From: Casuarius casuarius
Taxonomy: Eukaryota > Chordata > Aves > Casuariiformes > Casuariidae
Direction of reading: 5' to 3'
NCBI GenBank assembly: GCA_003342895.1
Contig: PTFA01000314.1
Span: 930,001 to 994,000, forward strand
DNA: 64,000 nucleotides
The notes below the pieces were generated by a model that saw only the letters and a list, made by a program, of their open reading frames with translations, made no database searches and had not been told where the DNA came from. Numbering within the stretch: the first letter of the stretch is position 1; each line of letters starts with the position of its first letter. Positions 26,203 to 40,694 of this stretch are shown here, piece after piece. Made by a program: the position numbers and the translations under genes.

Positions 26203-28404
26203 CATCACCCCAGCCCAGATGGCTGAGTGTCTGCTACCAGATGAATTATGGATCAGCTGAATATTTTATAGTTTTATTTATAACTCCCCTGTTGGTAATT
26301 GCAGTTTTCTCATAGTTGGTTATGAGCCTTTCTGTTATACTTGGAATATTAGGAATACATACTTGAACATTGAAAGAATTCTTTGAAATGAAAAACCAAA
26401 ATTCCCCAAGTTTATAATACCACTTCTAGTTAGAGGTCGTTTTTATTCTTACAATGTGTGAGACATTTTCCTGCAGGAGCCGCTTGGTGAAGGTGCCTGC
26501 CTGGGCTGCGGCCGGGTGCGAGGCAGCACGAGCTGCCCCAGACAGCTGCCAACCAGACGGGGGTAATTCCTCCCTTGCGCCCTGGTGTTGCCACCAGCAA
26601 GGTAGCCTCTGACCTGCGGTAAAATAGCACAGAGCCTGGGAGGCCCAAGGGCTAGATGTTTAAAGGTGTAGAAGGAGTGAATATTGGAATTTTCAAAAGA
26701 ACTTAGAGCATGCTGTGCCGAAATCCAATATTCATTTCCCATGCTAAAAACTGTGCAGGTGATAAGAGCTTCACAAGGTCAGAGCCTTAAGAAGCTCCTG
26801 TTTTTGCAGAGCACCATCGATGATGCATTGTGAGAGTGATAATGCTGTTTTAAAATTTTATTTCCCATTTTGCTGGCACATTTTTAAAGAATTGCCAAGT
26901 AATCTTATATTAATCTAATTTTAATCACCTTAAAATACAGTCTTCAGGAGCAGAAGTTGTCCTTGTATTGCGCTGAGCACAGTACTTGGCAGAGAGCAAA
27001 AGTAAAGCATCTAAAATGGTTCCACTTCCCAGATGACATCAATGTATGGATTTTTTTGAATGCAGCTTCTGAATTCTGCTGCTAATAAAATCCTAGTCAG
27101 ATCTTCAGCCTCGTCATACAAACTGTTAATTCCTTTGTCTGATATGTTATTTCTCTGATTTTAGCATTAAAAGTAGTTTTTCATTTTCAGCACTTCTGAA
27201 AATGAAAATACGAGGATTCGAAAGTAGCCTCCTCCCAAAATATCTAAAGCTATTCTCAGTGCTGCTGCAGAAATAGCAGGAGATTAGTAGGCATTTAATA
27301 AACACCTCACTTTTTCTCCGGCTTCAGCTTCTTTATGGCACCAGATTAACTCTTTACACTAGTCTGCCTCAAAAGTTGAATAAAACGGACGAGCAGGCTA
27401 GTTTGAAACAGTTTTGTTTCAGTCAGTGTGCACTGTGTTAGCTGTGTTATGGAAATGTCGCATGAGGTACAGTTCACTTTGCAGTGCATTTCTTTCCCAT
27501 GAAACTACTAATTCGAAGCAACATGAAAAAGTAAAGTACACACCAGCGCGTTGTGTATTTCTGCACGTACAAACGCACAGCACAAATGCAGTGCAGAAGG
27601 CAGAAATTATCCATCCAGGCTGAGGCAGGGGAAGGAGTATTTGTTTATTCATTTCACCGTTTTTCCCCGCCAATGCAGTCTCTTGCTGCTGACTCGCCTG
27701 CCTGTGCGGCTCGGGGTATTTGAACCCATAGAGCAGGCTGGATTGGGAAAAAATATGAGAGGGAGATACATGGTGATTATGCAATGTGCATGAATTGCAG
27801 CTTCCCAGTTAGTATTTTATAGTGTTGGACAGGCTGGAAAGCTTTTCTCCCTTGGCTTGCTTGATATGGGAGAGATCTAGTTCAGCAAAGCTTGAAAGGT
27901 TTTTCCAAATCTTCTACTTCAGAGTGTAGTTGCTAGTGCAAAACACTTCAATAGCAAACAACCCCTTGCCATACCTCAAAACACATGTGAAATGCTACCT
28001 GTGGCACGTGTATTTCTAGCAAAGGGTTAATGCGATATCCAACCCTGGGCTGGCTGATATTTTATGAGAAGGCATTACCCTCCCCCTCTTCCCCCCCCCA
28101 TTCAGTCAGGGGGCTGGAGAGCTCCACCCAGACAGTTAAGAACAGTGTCGAGGGGACGGACAGCCAAGCAGAAAACAGTATTTCTTTCACGGCAGCTGGA
28201 CCAAAGTTTGTATACATACAAATNCTTATAAAAACCTCAGAGTTTAAAAGCTTTAATTAAAGCATACTTCAGATGTACTCATTTGTTCACATGGTGGAAT
28301 GCTTTCTGCATCTCCCCATCCTGCAGAAACAGTTGTGATCAAAGTGAGTAACTAATGGGATTTCCGGCTAGATCAGTACAATAGAAGTCACCAGNAGGAA
28401 AGAG

Positions 28405-28421
28405 TTATTATTTATTTATTT
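28405..28421. repeat. TTTA simple repeat
   Basis: A short run of TTA/TTTA units. Confidence 0.75.
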
Positions 28422-30324
28422 GCCTGCTTCTTCAAGATTGATGGTTTTAAGAATGTAGGGTCAGATCAAAAGGCCTGTCCAAATCAATGCAGGACACCCA
28501 CTGGGTACAGCACCATTGGACCAGGCAGCGAGCAGGCACTAGGCAAGATTTTTTTTTTATGCTGCAATGCAGCAAGCCAGGGAGATGTGTTACTCTTTCC
28601 TGAGAGGTGCATAATATGCTGGCCTGATCCCGCAAGCGCTTCAGCTTGGACAGACCTTCGGGGGGGAGAGCTTCTCCATGAAAATTAACTGAAAAATTCA
28701 CATGCTCTGTTATGCGTTTGGTGAAATCTGTTGCGTGGGCTTGAGGTCTGAGTGCTGGATCGGGCACATGAAGTGGTGGAAAAGGCCCTCTGCTCCCTGC
28801 GTAGCCATGCAGGCCGGGCGAGTGGGATTTCTGGAAGTGCTCAGAGCTGCCTCTGCTTTCTCCACACCAGCGCCCACTGCCTGCACAGACCCTGCCCACA
28901 GTGCTGCTGCGTCCAGCGTTGTAAAGCTTTGCTTTTTGTGCTTTTTCGGTCGTTGCTGCTGTTTTTGTTTGCCAGGCACTCTCAGTCCTTGGGAGAGTAC
29001 TCTTAGAAGAAAAATCTTTGGAATTGCATCCCCTCTCAGACTGGTTTTAGTGGCAGATGGCAGGACCTACTTCTCTGCTCTGTGTCCCTAAGTGAGCTGA
29101 AAGGAGACATACTGAAGCAGATAAAAAGAGGCAACTGGGTTTCTCCTCCCTCTTTTGGTCTTCATGGGCTTTCAGGACCCTGTGTGCAACTTGCTCATAA
29201 TTTACTTCTTTCTGACTTTTTTGCAGTCTGCCTCAAACTAGAGAGAGAAACTAGTGCTTGACTGACTAGATTATTAATTGTGCTGTCCCCAGAGTTGTCT
29301 TTCATACAGTTCAGCATTAGTATGGCTTATTACAGGGGATAGTTCTGTACTGCAACTTTATCCTGCCATCTCCAGGGCTCTGCCTTCCNTGTGATGGGTT
29401 CCTGCCTTGAATCGTTAAAACACACAGCTCCTTGGGTCTGTGTCGTTCGGGCAAGCAGTGGCACTAGAGCACGAAATCAATTGCTGACCTTGCTGGAGAC
29501 TTATGGCATGAGCCTCTCAGTGCCTGGCCATGCAAGGGCAGTTTGCACAGGGAGGTGCTCTCACCCAGTNCAGTAAGCTGGAAGAATATTGCTGCAAAAA
29601 TGACAGACTTATTTTATTTATTGCATGTCTCTCTGTGCCAGGTGCTGCTCAGGCCCTGCATGCAGGTGTAAAGGAGTTTGGGGCTGGCTGGGGAGGATGC
29701 ACATGAGGGCACAGACCCATCCCCACCTTTCCTGCAACCACACACAGCAACCAGCAGAGCTGGATGTGCGTGAAGGACAGACTGCCCTGTGCTTGCCACA
29801 GGGGCCATGCACCACCCCTCTGCTGTATCTTGGCTTTATGGGGGGGCTTCTGCCCAAGTCCAATAGCTTTGTAGGGCTTCAAGTGCTATTTGCAGCACCT
29901 GCAGAACACCTCTACAAAGCAAAAAGTCACCATAAAGCAGTCAAACAGTTCATAAATGTTACCTGTGCTCAAGTAACAGCTATGCATCTGTAGCGGCCTC
30001 ATACAGTTCCTGTGTCCTCTGATAGTAGTGAGGACTTATTTCAAATTCAGGTTGTACAGTGTCCAGTTCTTTTTCATTTAGGACAAAATATGGAAGGGAA
30101 CTACATGGCGATGATGTAAATGAATGCAGTAAATGAATTCAAGTTGGCTTAGCTTTATTGTAGCCGGAGCCAGTCCATGCAATACGTGCCGTCACTGCTA
30201 ACACCAGGGAAGGTATAACACAGCAGCTCTGGCCCTGTTACAGAGCTGGCGCAGCGACAGGCTCAGACAGGCTTTTTGGGGTGTCCGCCTGTGCCACCTG
30301 CTCTGCACAGCCCATCACATGGGC

Positions 30325-30336
30325 GGGGGGGGGGGG
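30325..30336. repeat. Poly-G run (12 bp)
   Basis: Twelve consecutive G residues preceded by GGGC. The tract is prone to slippage and potentially quadruplex-forming, and run length in a draft consensus may be wrong. Confidence 0.85.
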
Positions 30337-32454
30337 TGATGTCAGTAAACTGTTCTGTGATTTTAATGCCTGTGACTTACCCATTGCTTTTCCTGAGGAG
30401 ACTTTCAGGCAGCTGTTTTGCTGTGACCTCTGGCAAGCCTCTCGTCCTCCCCGCAGCAAGGCTGCGGGCTCTTGCGTTGGGTTTCCTTGTGACAGGACTT
30501 CCATTTCTCGTCTCTGTCTGTGCAGCACCATGCACAGAGGGCTTCAAACTCGATTTCTGTCTGTCTTTGCAAAAAACCCTCCAACAACATTTTCTTACAA
30601 AGCATTTATTGAGCTAATGAACGCTGAATAGCTTAGGGGAAAATGTGGTATGAGGTGNGTTTGCTCCAAAATCTTACTTGTGATAGTGACAGTTCCCTTT
30701 TTCCCTTTTTTAGACCATTAGCAAGGAATGAAAAATGTTTGCTCCAGGTCTGTCTGCCCTTCTTAGCTGAGTGCAATGTATTGACTGTAATACATTTGGT
30801 TGGTGAACTCTGCTTTGTCCGCTAAAAACAGAGCCATCAATGATGGGACTGTCCATTCCAGGCAGTTGCAAATACCAGTGCTTGGGTGATTATATTTAAC
30901 TAAAATCCTGGTCCATTTGACTTTCTATCCAGCAGGAGATCGATTGCTACCTCTTCAGTAAATACACTGAGTTTTAGTTGGCCTTTGGCTGTAATAGTAT
31001 TTAGAGTGTCTTGGCAACTATTCACTGATGCGGGTCCAAAAAAACCACTTAACAAAAATCAAGCGATAACAATAACTAAGTGCTAAAGATGCTGACACTT
31101 TGTTTATCCTCTGGAGCGCTTAGCAAAAATTTCAGCTGCTCCTCTTGTTTCCACCGTTTCTCAACGTTTGAACCCAGCCCACGGTATGTGAAAGAGGGTC
31201 CGCGGGGGCTGGAGCGGAGGTGCTGTGCTGTGTGGCTGCACTGCCTGGCCGTGCTTCCCAGCTTCACAGGGGGCTCGAGGGNAGCTGCCTGGCTAATGGC
31301 CCTTGGGCAGCCCCACGCAACCTTCAGGGCCCAGCTGAGGCTTTGAAGTACCATTGAATTTCCTTGTTAACTGCTCGGTCATTTACCCTGAATGGAAGAG
31401 GGTATTTTTTCACTTGCAGGCATGAATTAACTCTCTAGATTGCAGGAAATAATCCCCTTTAAAGGAAAGGAAAAGTGCTTTCTTTCAATATAAGACAGGA
31501 GGAGGCAAGGAAAAGGAAACCTTGCATGGAGCTCTGCTTAGGACTGCTCCGGCACTTTCTGAAAGTGCTGGGTTTTGTTCAGTGATTAGAAACTGAATAA
31601 ATCAGATGAAAGAAATGAGTTGATGACAGGGTGATACATGTGTTGGAGAAGGGGAGGGAGCAGAGAAGGAAAATCATAACATGGGTGACTTTAATTATGT
31701 GGAAGGTGGGAATATTGACTTCCCAATCCTGAGCTGTGTGTGAAAAGATATATTAGGCTATATTCTGTCAAGGGTTGATGAGGTCTTCTTGAAGATGTTA
31801 GTAGTTACTTGGAAGAAAAAAGGTGCACTAGCTGGCAGTATTTATGAGCGCTTTAATTACATTTCACAGACTGAGTTCCAATTAGAAGGGAAGGAGAAAA
31901 AAAGAGAAGAAAAGATGTACAGCTTGTGTTCGGAGCAAGGTGATAAATCTATGGCTAAGGAGAATGGTAAACAAGGTAGCTATACATCATAGCGTCATTT
32001 GCCCACTTCTATTTTTAGGTGTTTATTCCTTCTGCCATCCTCCCACCACCNCAAGCAAAAAATGCTCATAAAGGGGTCAAACACAGGCCTCCATTGTTCA
32101 TCTTAAAAGATGTAAGGGAAAGAGCATTTGCAATTGCTGCACTACAAGGTTATTACTTTTTGNCAAATCATTAACTGTGTCATAAAACAGCAGTCCAGAA
32201 AAGGCAGACAAGAGGCAGATCACAGCGTTGGTGACTGCGCTCACACGAACAGTATGAAAATAGTGCCATCATTAGTGCATTGCTTCACGTCATGTTTCAT
32301 GCTGCCAATTCCTGCGCTTTTTGGTTATCTTGTCACGATCTCACTCAGGCAGCTTGATGACCATGATGTCCGGTTATTTTAATGTCAGGGAGTAATACTG
32401 AAAGGAGTTCTCTAAAAATTGCTTGGNGTTGCCTTAATTTTGTTCCCTTTGTAG

Positions 32455-32617
32455 CCAGCCCAGGACTTTGCTGTGTACTTCCCTGAAAAGGTGATAACTC
32501 CTGGGCTGAGCGCCTCTCATTACCTCCCTTTCATCCTGCTTGCCTCAGAAAAAAGCTTGTTTTCTGTACTCTTTCCTTACTGGTGTCGAGCATTTGCCAG
32601 CTCCACAGCTGATGCAG
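32455..32617 (+). other. Candidate cryptic or alternative exon in intron 5
   Basis: A 163-bp stretch with a strong acceptor in front (TTTTGTTCCCTTTGTAG) and a strong donor behind (GCAG|gtaaga). In the frame that begins at its first base it is open for all 54 codons, and the frame begins PAQDFAVYFPEK. I do not recognise the peptide. Spliced after exon 5 (phase 1), the EPHA6 frame would read ten new residues and then TGA. Inclusion would yield either a nonsense-mediated-decay target or a secreted fragment ending after the first FN3 repeat. It may be a chance pseudo-exon. Confidence 0.28.
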
Positions 32618-33561
32618 GTAAGAGATTAATTTTGTCTAATTATGTCAGTGTTGGGCACGGGGAGTAGCTTGGGTCTTGGGGTATTGTTAATTAAAGCAAA
32701 GGTAAAACTGCAAACAGTTCACGACAAACACCGAAACTCTAGCTGGGGAATAGCGGGGTATTAGCTAGTGAGATAGCTTTTATTGCAGATAACATCAGTT
32801 CTCCCGCAGACGAATAAAAGGGCTAACAACATTACTTAATAGTGGTGAAATGGCTGCGGTGAAACCCTGGCAGTACTTCAGTAAACGGGAATTTTTTCTC
32901 TTGCCTTCTGTAATTGCAGGATCTCCCTTGGAAAGTTAAACAGATCAAAGCAGAAACACCCNTTTCCTTGGTTCAGTCAAAACCATAGTCCTTGTTTATT
33001 TAAAAGAAACTATGTGAGGAGTAAGATATGATGGAGTGAAATTGCAAAGTTCTCATTTGGCAATTAGTATCTTGGAGCCATCTTAATGCTGTTAAGAAAC
33101 AGGCGTAATTGTGTGTTGACATGTATATTTATCATGGGAACTGGCACTTCAGACCATTAGGAGGCATCTCTAGCTTTGCTCTACACCGTACAGAGATTAA
33201 TCTAGTTTAGGCTAGTTAAGAGCCTGTCAGAGTAATGCTCCCATCGCCCAGGCAGTGAGAGGAGAGTGCTCGGAAAGGCGACGGATGTCTCCCATGGCCC
33301 TGGTATGGTAGGCAGGAGCACTTCATTACAGAAACAAGCAAGACTGGAAGCCGTGGCTAGGAATAAGACAGAAACATCTTGCCAAAGGAAGGGAGGTTTC
33401 GATAAAAGATCGTCATTAGCAGCTCAGCAGTGTTGAGGGCTTTTTAATTAAAGGTGTTTGGGATGGACAAGGAGAGTCTCAGGAGAGAGATTGTTTTGGC
33501 CGCAGGCCTAAAGCTACCATAAAAGAGGAGGTTGTATGCATTTTAGCAGAACACGTTAACC

Positions 33562-33712
33562 ATGAATCTCAAAGTGCTTTGCAAGGAGAGCGCCTGTCCA
33601 TCCCACACATTTCACAAGTTGTGAAGGAGAAAGAGANGTGATTTGCCAGAGGTCATGCAACAATTCAGTGGTGGCGCTGGCAAGAGATCAAGTCACCAGG
33701 GTCTAGTGGCAC
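33562..33712 (-). repeat. MIR-like SINE remnant
   Basis: On the + strand the order is 'ctcaaagtgctttgcaagg', then 'catttcaca', then 'gtgatttgccagaggtcatg', then 'cagtggtggcgctggcaaga'. This matches the reverse orientation of the MIR/CORE-type pattern (gtgacttgcccaaggtcac ... agtggcagagctgg). It is heavily diverged, with one N inside. Confidence 0.5.
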
Positions 33713-36700
33713 CATGATTTGCCAGAGTTAAGGTTAAGCCATAAAGTTAACTTAGTTTTTGTGTGTCCTTCTCCTCTCCCGCCATGTTTATCACATACTT
33801 TTTAGTACTTTGCACATTAATCCAGAGTTGGGGAATGAATCTCAGCATAGAGCAGAGTCCTTCCTGATGAAGGCAGCAGGATAGTACAAGACCGTGCGTA
33901 TGATCTCTTCCAAAATTTGTTCCATGTTAACCTACAGATGAGCATAGGTTCAGATGGCCTCTCGGGGAATGATTCAGTCATTGCTTTGGCTAATTCAGTT
34001 CCTGGAGGGCTGTCTTATGTGTTTCCTCTTACCGTATTGGATCAAGTTCTTCTCGTGGTTGAGTGGAAGCTACTTCTGATGAAGTCAATGAATAGTCTGT
34101 CATGCAGAGGGAAGCAAGCCTGGTGTCTCTGGTAGATTTAGTTTCCACTTGTTTTTCTAGATGTCTTCACAGCTACTCACAGCATTTCAGTTAGGGACAG
34201 TTGTTGGAATTGTTTGCTTTAAACTTCATTGTTTCTCACGGATATTGAGAAGGCAAGATTCCCTGCTGTATCAAAGTACAATCCCTTTGATTTTCATTCT
34301 TTTGCAAATTTCATGTCTTGAAAGCCACAATTTTCTGAGAATCCTTTTGCCAGCTCATTTAGTACCTCATCACAGTGTGTGATTTGGCATGCCTTACTGA
34401 GGAAAAGATGAAGCAGAGAGCATTAGGTGTGTTATTCAGTCAGTGACTGAGATGTCTTTGGGTTCCCAAAGTTTGTTGCAATGACCATCCTGGGTCTTGT
34501 CAATAGAGAGATGATCTGAAGAATTAGATCACTGAGATTATAATACGCTGCTGAATAATATAAGATTCGTGGTCAAGAGAGGATATGGCATTTAACGCCT
34601 TTATTAAACATTGCATCCAGGCTTTAAAGGCCATACCCTCAAAATAAATGAAGGAGGACAGNAGCCAGTTCCAGCAGCTTTAGAATGAAAGCAGCACCCA
34701 AGTGATGCCAGTGGGACTTTACAGTTCATATTTATGCAGTAAATTTAACACTAAGTGACCACTGGAAGCCGTGCAAGGATGGTAGCAGTATCTTTCTTCA
34801 GATACAAGGTAAGATGTGCCTATGTGGTCCAAATACCATTCATTTAACAGGGGAAAGAGGTAAGTAATATGANGTTCTTACCAGAGCAGTACACAAGAAG
34901 TTTGACAGGCATTAATGGCTTGAGTAATTTTGGTTGGAATACAATAAATAAAGTGATTGTGTCCCACATGAAGTAATATACATCTTTGCAAGCAGTTGCT
35001 TGGCAGCTGTACGACTGGGTGGGATTTATTCTNGGCTGTATAACATTTTGAATGGATGATAACACAGAAAAATGTATTTCCACATTTCTCAGATACATTC
35101 ATCACTGATAGAAAAAGGCCCATGGGAAGGTAATCTGTGGAGCTGAATTCTGTGCATTGTAGTATTATATAATATAAAAATGTGTGTGGACAGTTCTTAC
35201 TGATTAGATATGATTGTTCGGTATCTGCAGGCTTTTTAAAATCACAAGGTGTTTATAATTTTTATAGACTGGTAAATGTTGCGAAATTGCTTGGAAATTT
35301 GCTGACAGTCTTCAAGGGATGTTCAACNTAAAAAGACACATTTAGAGCACACATCCTTACTTGAGCTCTACTTGATTTTGGATGGTGACTCACAGATGTG
35401 TGAATGTACATATGTTTATATATAAAACAGTTTAATTTTTTTTCTGTTTTTCAGGTTCAGGTTCTCAGGAAGTAATGAGTTGAATATTTTTTGATGCTAT
35501 TTTTATTTGTCTTTAGTATCCCTTAAAATGTTCTTTTCCCCTAGTTTACATCTTTTTTCCTATTGCACCCTCCCTTTGCACAAGCAGGCATGGCTATTGT
35601 GTATAAATGGATTTTTGTAATGAACAACACAGGGCAAGATGGGCAGTACTCCAGCACGTCACTGCAAGGTGACATTTAGTAATCTCCCTCAGGGATGAGT
35701 TGTCATTGATTCAAGGGAAGATGAAAACTCGATGGTCTTTTGTGGGAGGGCTAAATTCTCTCTTCTAGCCTTAAAATCTAGGGATCCTGTTTTAAAATTG
35801 TGTTGTCTGTAAATTTGTTAATCCAAGTTAAACGAGCATAAAACATGTTCTGGTTGAGTTCAGTGCATCTGTNCAAAGTTTTAACTAAATTATTTTAAAT
35901 GTTGCACCTTTTGTGCCAGCCTGACTGTAACTGTGTAGATGGGGTCTGAAGCTCTCTAAGGCTACTTCTCATTTTTTGGACAGTTTAGCAACATTTGAGT
36001 ACTTTCAATCCTAAGAGAATCCTGAGAGAAAGCCAAGTCTTTGTTATTCCTGTGCTTGCTGCGGTAACCTTGATAATATGACCACTTCACCCTTCCCACT
36101 TCTGTGGAAGGCAGCCTTGTAAAAACAGCATCAGTTATGTGCCTTGTTCACATCCAGTTTTCAATACTGCTCAATTAAAAACGGTTAGAGCTGGTTAACA
36201 GGCTTCCCCCTTGTATAAAAAGGGAATAAACAAAGACGTGTAGAAGCTGATTGGTTTGAGAGAAGGAAATCTCTGTTTCGTTTCTGCCGGGGATTAGGAA
36301 TGATCAATGGTCNTGTCAGGAGGCAGAGGGGTGAATATACCCCAGGATCTACGTTTAGTTATTTGATCATCCTCTCTGGTGCATAGCATTCATCATTCAC
36401 ATTTTTAATGCCACTTGCCATTATCATCTCACATTTACGCAGGGCACGTTTAAGGAGAAAAGTCACCGTAATATGAAGTGTCCTGTGGAACAGAATAGCG
36501 CTGAAACCAGTATGGTTCGGGGGAAATTGGTCAGGCCTGGAAACACAAAATCTGTCCTTCTTTCCTCCATAGTGAGATGTGCCATACAGCATCAAACTGA
36601 TTTTTTGGGGGGTTGGAAGGGGGATATAGATGTGATTAATTTGGCATCGCTAATACTTACTACAGTTAGACTAAAAAGTAACCAGATGTTCATCCATATT

Positions 36701-38100
36701 TTTGTATTGCTTGCTTTTAAGAGGAGCCAGTAGCAAGCATAGCAAAGCCCATCAACCAAGAAGATTATTTTAGTTAATTCCTCCTCTCCCCCCAAATTGC
36801 TATTTCCAGAACCACCTAGACCTGTGTTTCTTCAAAACTTTGGCACCAAGTTGAATCCTGAACACACTGAAGGTAGGTGGGTTTTCCTCTAATCTTCCCC
36901 AAATTAAAGGTCAGAACATTCCATTTATATTTGACCCACAGAGACCTGAGACACCATCTCGGAGAACATTTTGCCTACTAGCTACGTCTTCTCATCACAG
37001 ATCCTCTGTGAACCCCTGACAGCAACGCAAAGGGAGGGGATCCAGTCGGCTACCAAAAGTCATCAGACACTCCAAGAGCCGTACACTCCCAGTAAGGCTC
37101 TGCACCTTCAAGATCTTGGTTTGATTTCTAGCTCTTCAGTCTAAGTAGTTAGAGCTGTGGCCCCATGAAGACAAACTCTTGTACAAGTCTGGTCTTGAGA
37201 TGACAGCCCCATGGGTGGCAAAGTCCTCATTTGAACAAAAAAATCTAACCAACTCCTGCCTGTGCCTGCATGGGTAGCCCTCAGAAGTGCTGCAAAATAC
37301 TTTTACCTAAGACTAAGTGGGAACTAATGTCACCACAAACCTGTGACCATGGTACACGAATGCCTGTGAGCAGCTAATATTTGTGCTATGAGCTCTAGTA
37401 GCCACCCCATCCTGCCACCAGCCTTACTAATTCCAGCCATCTTCAAAGCATAATTTCAACCAGATGTTGGCTGAAGTGAGCAATCACAGCGTGAAGATTG
37501 GTGAAGGGAGAGTCATAAACATGCAGGGTGATTACATATGGGGAACTGTTTTATATATTGCATGTGTGAAGACATAGGAGTTGCCTGGAACCTGCTGGAT
37601 ACATTGTTTTCTTAATTTCCTCACTAAACTTTTTAATGGTCTTGTCCACATACTAAGTGAGGGTGAAGTAAGATAAGAGAGTGTTAGGGCTGGAAGGAGT
37701 AGGGCATTTGCTCAGGGCATCCTCTGATCTAATACAGAGAAGAAGGCCAAGAAACTCCTCCAAGAGAGGAACCCCGTGGGACCTATCGTGCTGAAAACCC
37801 TTCTTTCTCCTAGCAGTTACAAAGCTGAGAGGAGCCAAGTGATCAGCATAAGGAGTACAGCCTTGCCAAAAACATATTAGCCCTATTACTACAGCCGTAT
37901 TAGAATGGTCATGGGAAAACAGAGGAATCTGGATAGAGTGAGTCCCGTCTTGCTTCTGCCTTTCCCTAATGAGATCTTGGGAACGCTGGAGGAGAAGAGT
38001 TCAGCAAAACTCCAAAAGGTATTTGGAGGAGTGCGGCTTCACAAATGCTTACTTGGAAGCAGTAAGTTGCTTGGCTCTTACAAGCCTCTCAGCCATATGT

Positions 38101-38150
38101 AGGAATAATGATGGCACTGCTTTTGTTTTACAGCTGGGAAGCGGATGGGT
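38101..38150 (-). repeat. Short MIR-like remnant
   Basis: It has 'aataatgatggca' followed by 'tttgttttacagctgggaag', like the reverse MIR segment 'aataatagta...attttacagatggggaaactg'. It is short and weak. Confidence 0.3.
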
Positions 38151-39125
38151 CTAAAACATGGGTTTGTGGCGTGTTTTTTCTGTGATGCTTCAGAGAGTGA
38201 CAATATCTGAAATGCAAACCAAGCAGGCATAAAATTTGCACTCTGCTACCCTGCGCACAGACATCTGGTTTAATTTCTGATCAGTCATATCCAAAAAGCA
38301 ACAAAAAATCCCTCAATTGGAGGACATAAGATCAGCCACCAACTAATGCAGATTGGACTAAGCAGCTGTTTCTAGAGTATTACTGAATTGGTCTCTAAAC
38401 CTGAAACCAGCTGGACTGAAAAGACTTGCAGTACAGTATGTTGTNGGACAAACGCCTGTGTTTGCTTCACGCAGGAAGCTAATGTCCCTGTGCAGAGCGG
38501 GAGAGTCTCAAGCCATGCTTCCAGGGGGAGCTGCAAGCTTTGGGGAAGGTGCTCTGGNAAGCCCCACGAGTGGTAGAGTATGACAGCAGCAGTTCAGCAA
38601 ATTCTTGTGGTTTCTTAAGAAATATCCAGCAATATTTGTCATTTCCTGGTATGCTCAGTATACGTTCGGCACAGGGGAGGCCTGTGAACGGTCTGCCCAT
38701 CTCCATCTGTCACATTCACTGATGCTCACGCTGGGCTTCGTGTTGCTCGGTCGTGATCTCTGCAGTTGTGCCTCAGCAAAATCATTTTACAGCCTGCTCC
38801 TCTTTAAGGACACAAGAAGTGCTTCTGCTGGAGACAGAAGTTGGGAAGAGTTATTAAATTATGAAAATTAAGCCTTTATCACAAATTTCTCCAGTATTTT
38901 ACTTCTTTTTACTCATGTAGGGTGTCTGTTCCACATTTGAGCTCAGCATAGTGTTGCCAAGTTGCCTGTGATTTAAATAGCAGAAGCTGGCTGCCAGGAG
39001 TAATGTTTGCAGGTATTCCTTCTGTTCTTTATTTGCCTTACAGCAGTGCCTGCAGGCCAAAGTGAAAATTGTGCTGGCAGCCGATGAATAGTTGATTCCT
39101 ACCCCTCAAGTATAGATGGATAAAG

Positions 39126-39225
39126 GAATTATCATTATTTTCCTTGCACAGATAATGGTAGTGAAAGATGAAGTGACTTGCCCGTGGTCATGCTACAAGT
39201 CTCTGGCAGAGCTGGAAAGTAGAAT
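39126..39225 (-). repeat. MIR-like SINE remnant
   Basis: In order the sequence has 'attatcattattttcc', 'gcacagataatgg', 'gaagtgacttgcccgtggtc', and 'agtctctggcagagctgga'. This is the clearest reverse-orientation MIR-type match in the window, in the same order as the copy near 33.6 kb. Confidence 0.6.
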
Positions 39226-40694
39226 ATTATTTCCCCTGGTTTGATGCTTTTATCCCAGGACCGTCTTTTTGTATGGGTAGCCACTTTCAGCGATCCAGAT
39301 TTTTCCTTGTTCTTCCTAGCGCAAACTTGCAGGCTGGTAAATGCCACAAAATCTGTCTCCCAGATTCCTGCCTTTCAAGATCCATCTCATTTTTATCATT
39401 CCCATTCTGATGTGCAGTTGCCTTTGTAGAGCTATATGCCTGGAAGGATCTCAGGATATGTTCATGTAACCTGCTTAAAAGGTGCTACAGGTTTGCTGGG
39501 CGATTTTTCCTGATGCTTCCTTGTTTTTGTCCTGAGGAAGCTTTTTCTAGATTTAATTGCAAGTCTCCCTTGCTCCAGAGACAGCAGCCTTATATGTATT
39601 TGGAGACTCACATTCCCTTTCAGTCTTATTTCCTCTGCACTTGTCAGCTCCAGTTCCTTCAGTCTCTCCTCATAGCTCATGATTTCTAGACCTCTGCTTG
39701 TTCTCTGATTCCCCCTTGGATCCCCTCAAAATAGAGCATGTTTTTCTCGACATCCAGCATTCAAAACAGGGCACGGTATGGAGCAGCCAGCTCCTCCAAG
39801 CACTTTCCTCTTCTCCCTAAGGACCTGATAAATCAGTTCTCTGCCTTCTGGGAACTGCCAGTTTTATGTTGCAGCTATTTTTCAACCTTTCTGAAGAGGA
39901 TGCAGGAAGCTGAAGGTACCAAAACCACTAAGAGTTTTATTTTGAGCCTTTTGGTCGGCTTTGGGGAATTTGCTTACAGAAAAGGTCTGGGCTGTGGTTC
40001 TGCAAAGCTGGGGCCAACTCAGGGTCCCATCACAGGTGCTGAGGAGTTGTACAGATTTGTACTTTTCTCACATTTCTGAGCGAAATGTGGGAGAAGAGTG
40101 GTGATAGAAGGCAATGTGAACCACAGGGACTCCAAAACTAGCTAGTGAAGGATTTTCTCCATTCTTTCTCCTGACCTGCTGTACCTCTTCAGTTGAGCAG
40201 AAACATAAGGAATTTATTTGGCTGCCTCTGATCTTGCTGGAGTGTTTAGTAATTTGGCTTTAATATTAGAGTTCATCAGCAAGATTGATTGGTGTATCAT
40301 ACAGAGTGGCAGGCTTGGCAGAGAAGGAAATTTCCCACACAGTTTAAAAATGGTCTATGCCTTTGGCGAATTTACTGGATTTAGAATTTAGTAGTACCCA
40401 GGAGAAGGATGCAGCAAGTCTTGTTTGAAGAAAGGAGCTGATGGAGGAATTAAGAAGGTGAGTGATCATAGGGGGCAGGAGCATGTATTTTCTATGCATT
40501 TTGTTCAGTAGCTATGGTTTTGTTTTGTTATTAATGGCCCATGATTTTTAAAAGGAAGCTTTTGCTTAAATGCAAATAAGATATTAAGCTACTAATGATA
40601 GGAGAGGAGCTGTTATGTGTGTGCTGGAAGCTGACCTGATAAATGTACTCAATAATGAGGATTTGCTGAAAAAAACAGTGAGCCCCGTGGCTAT

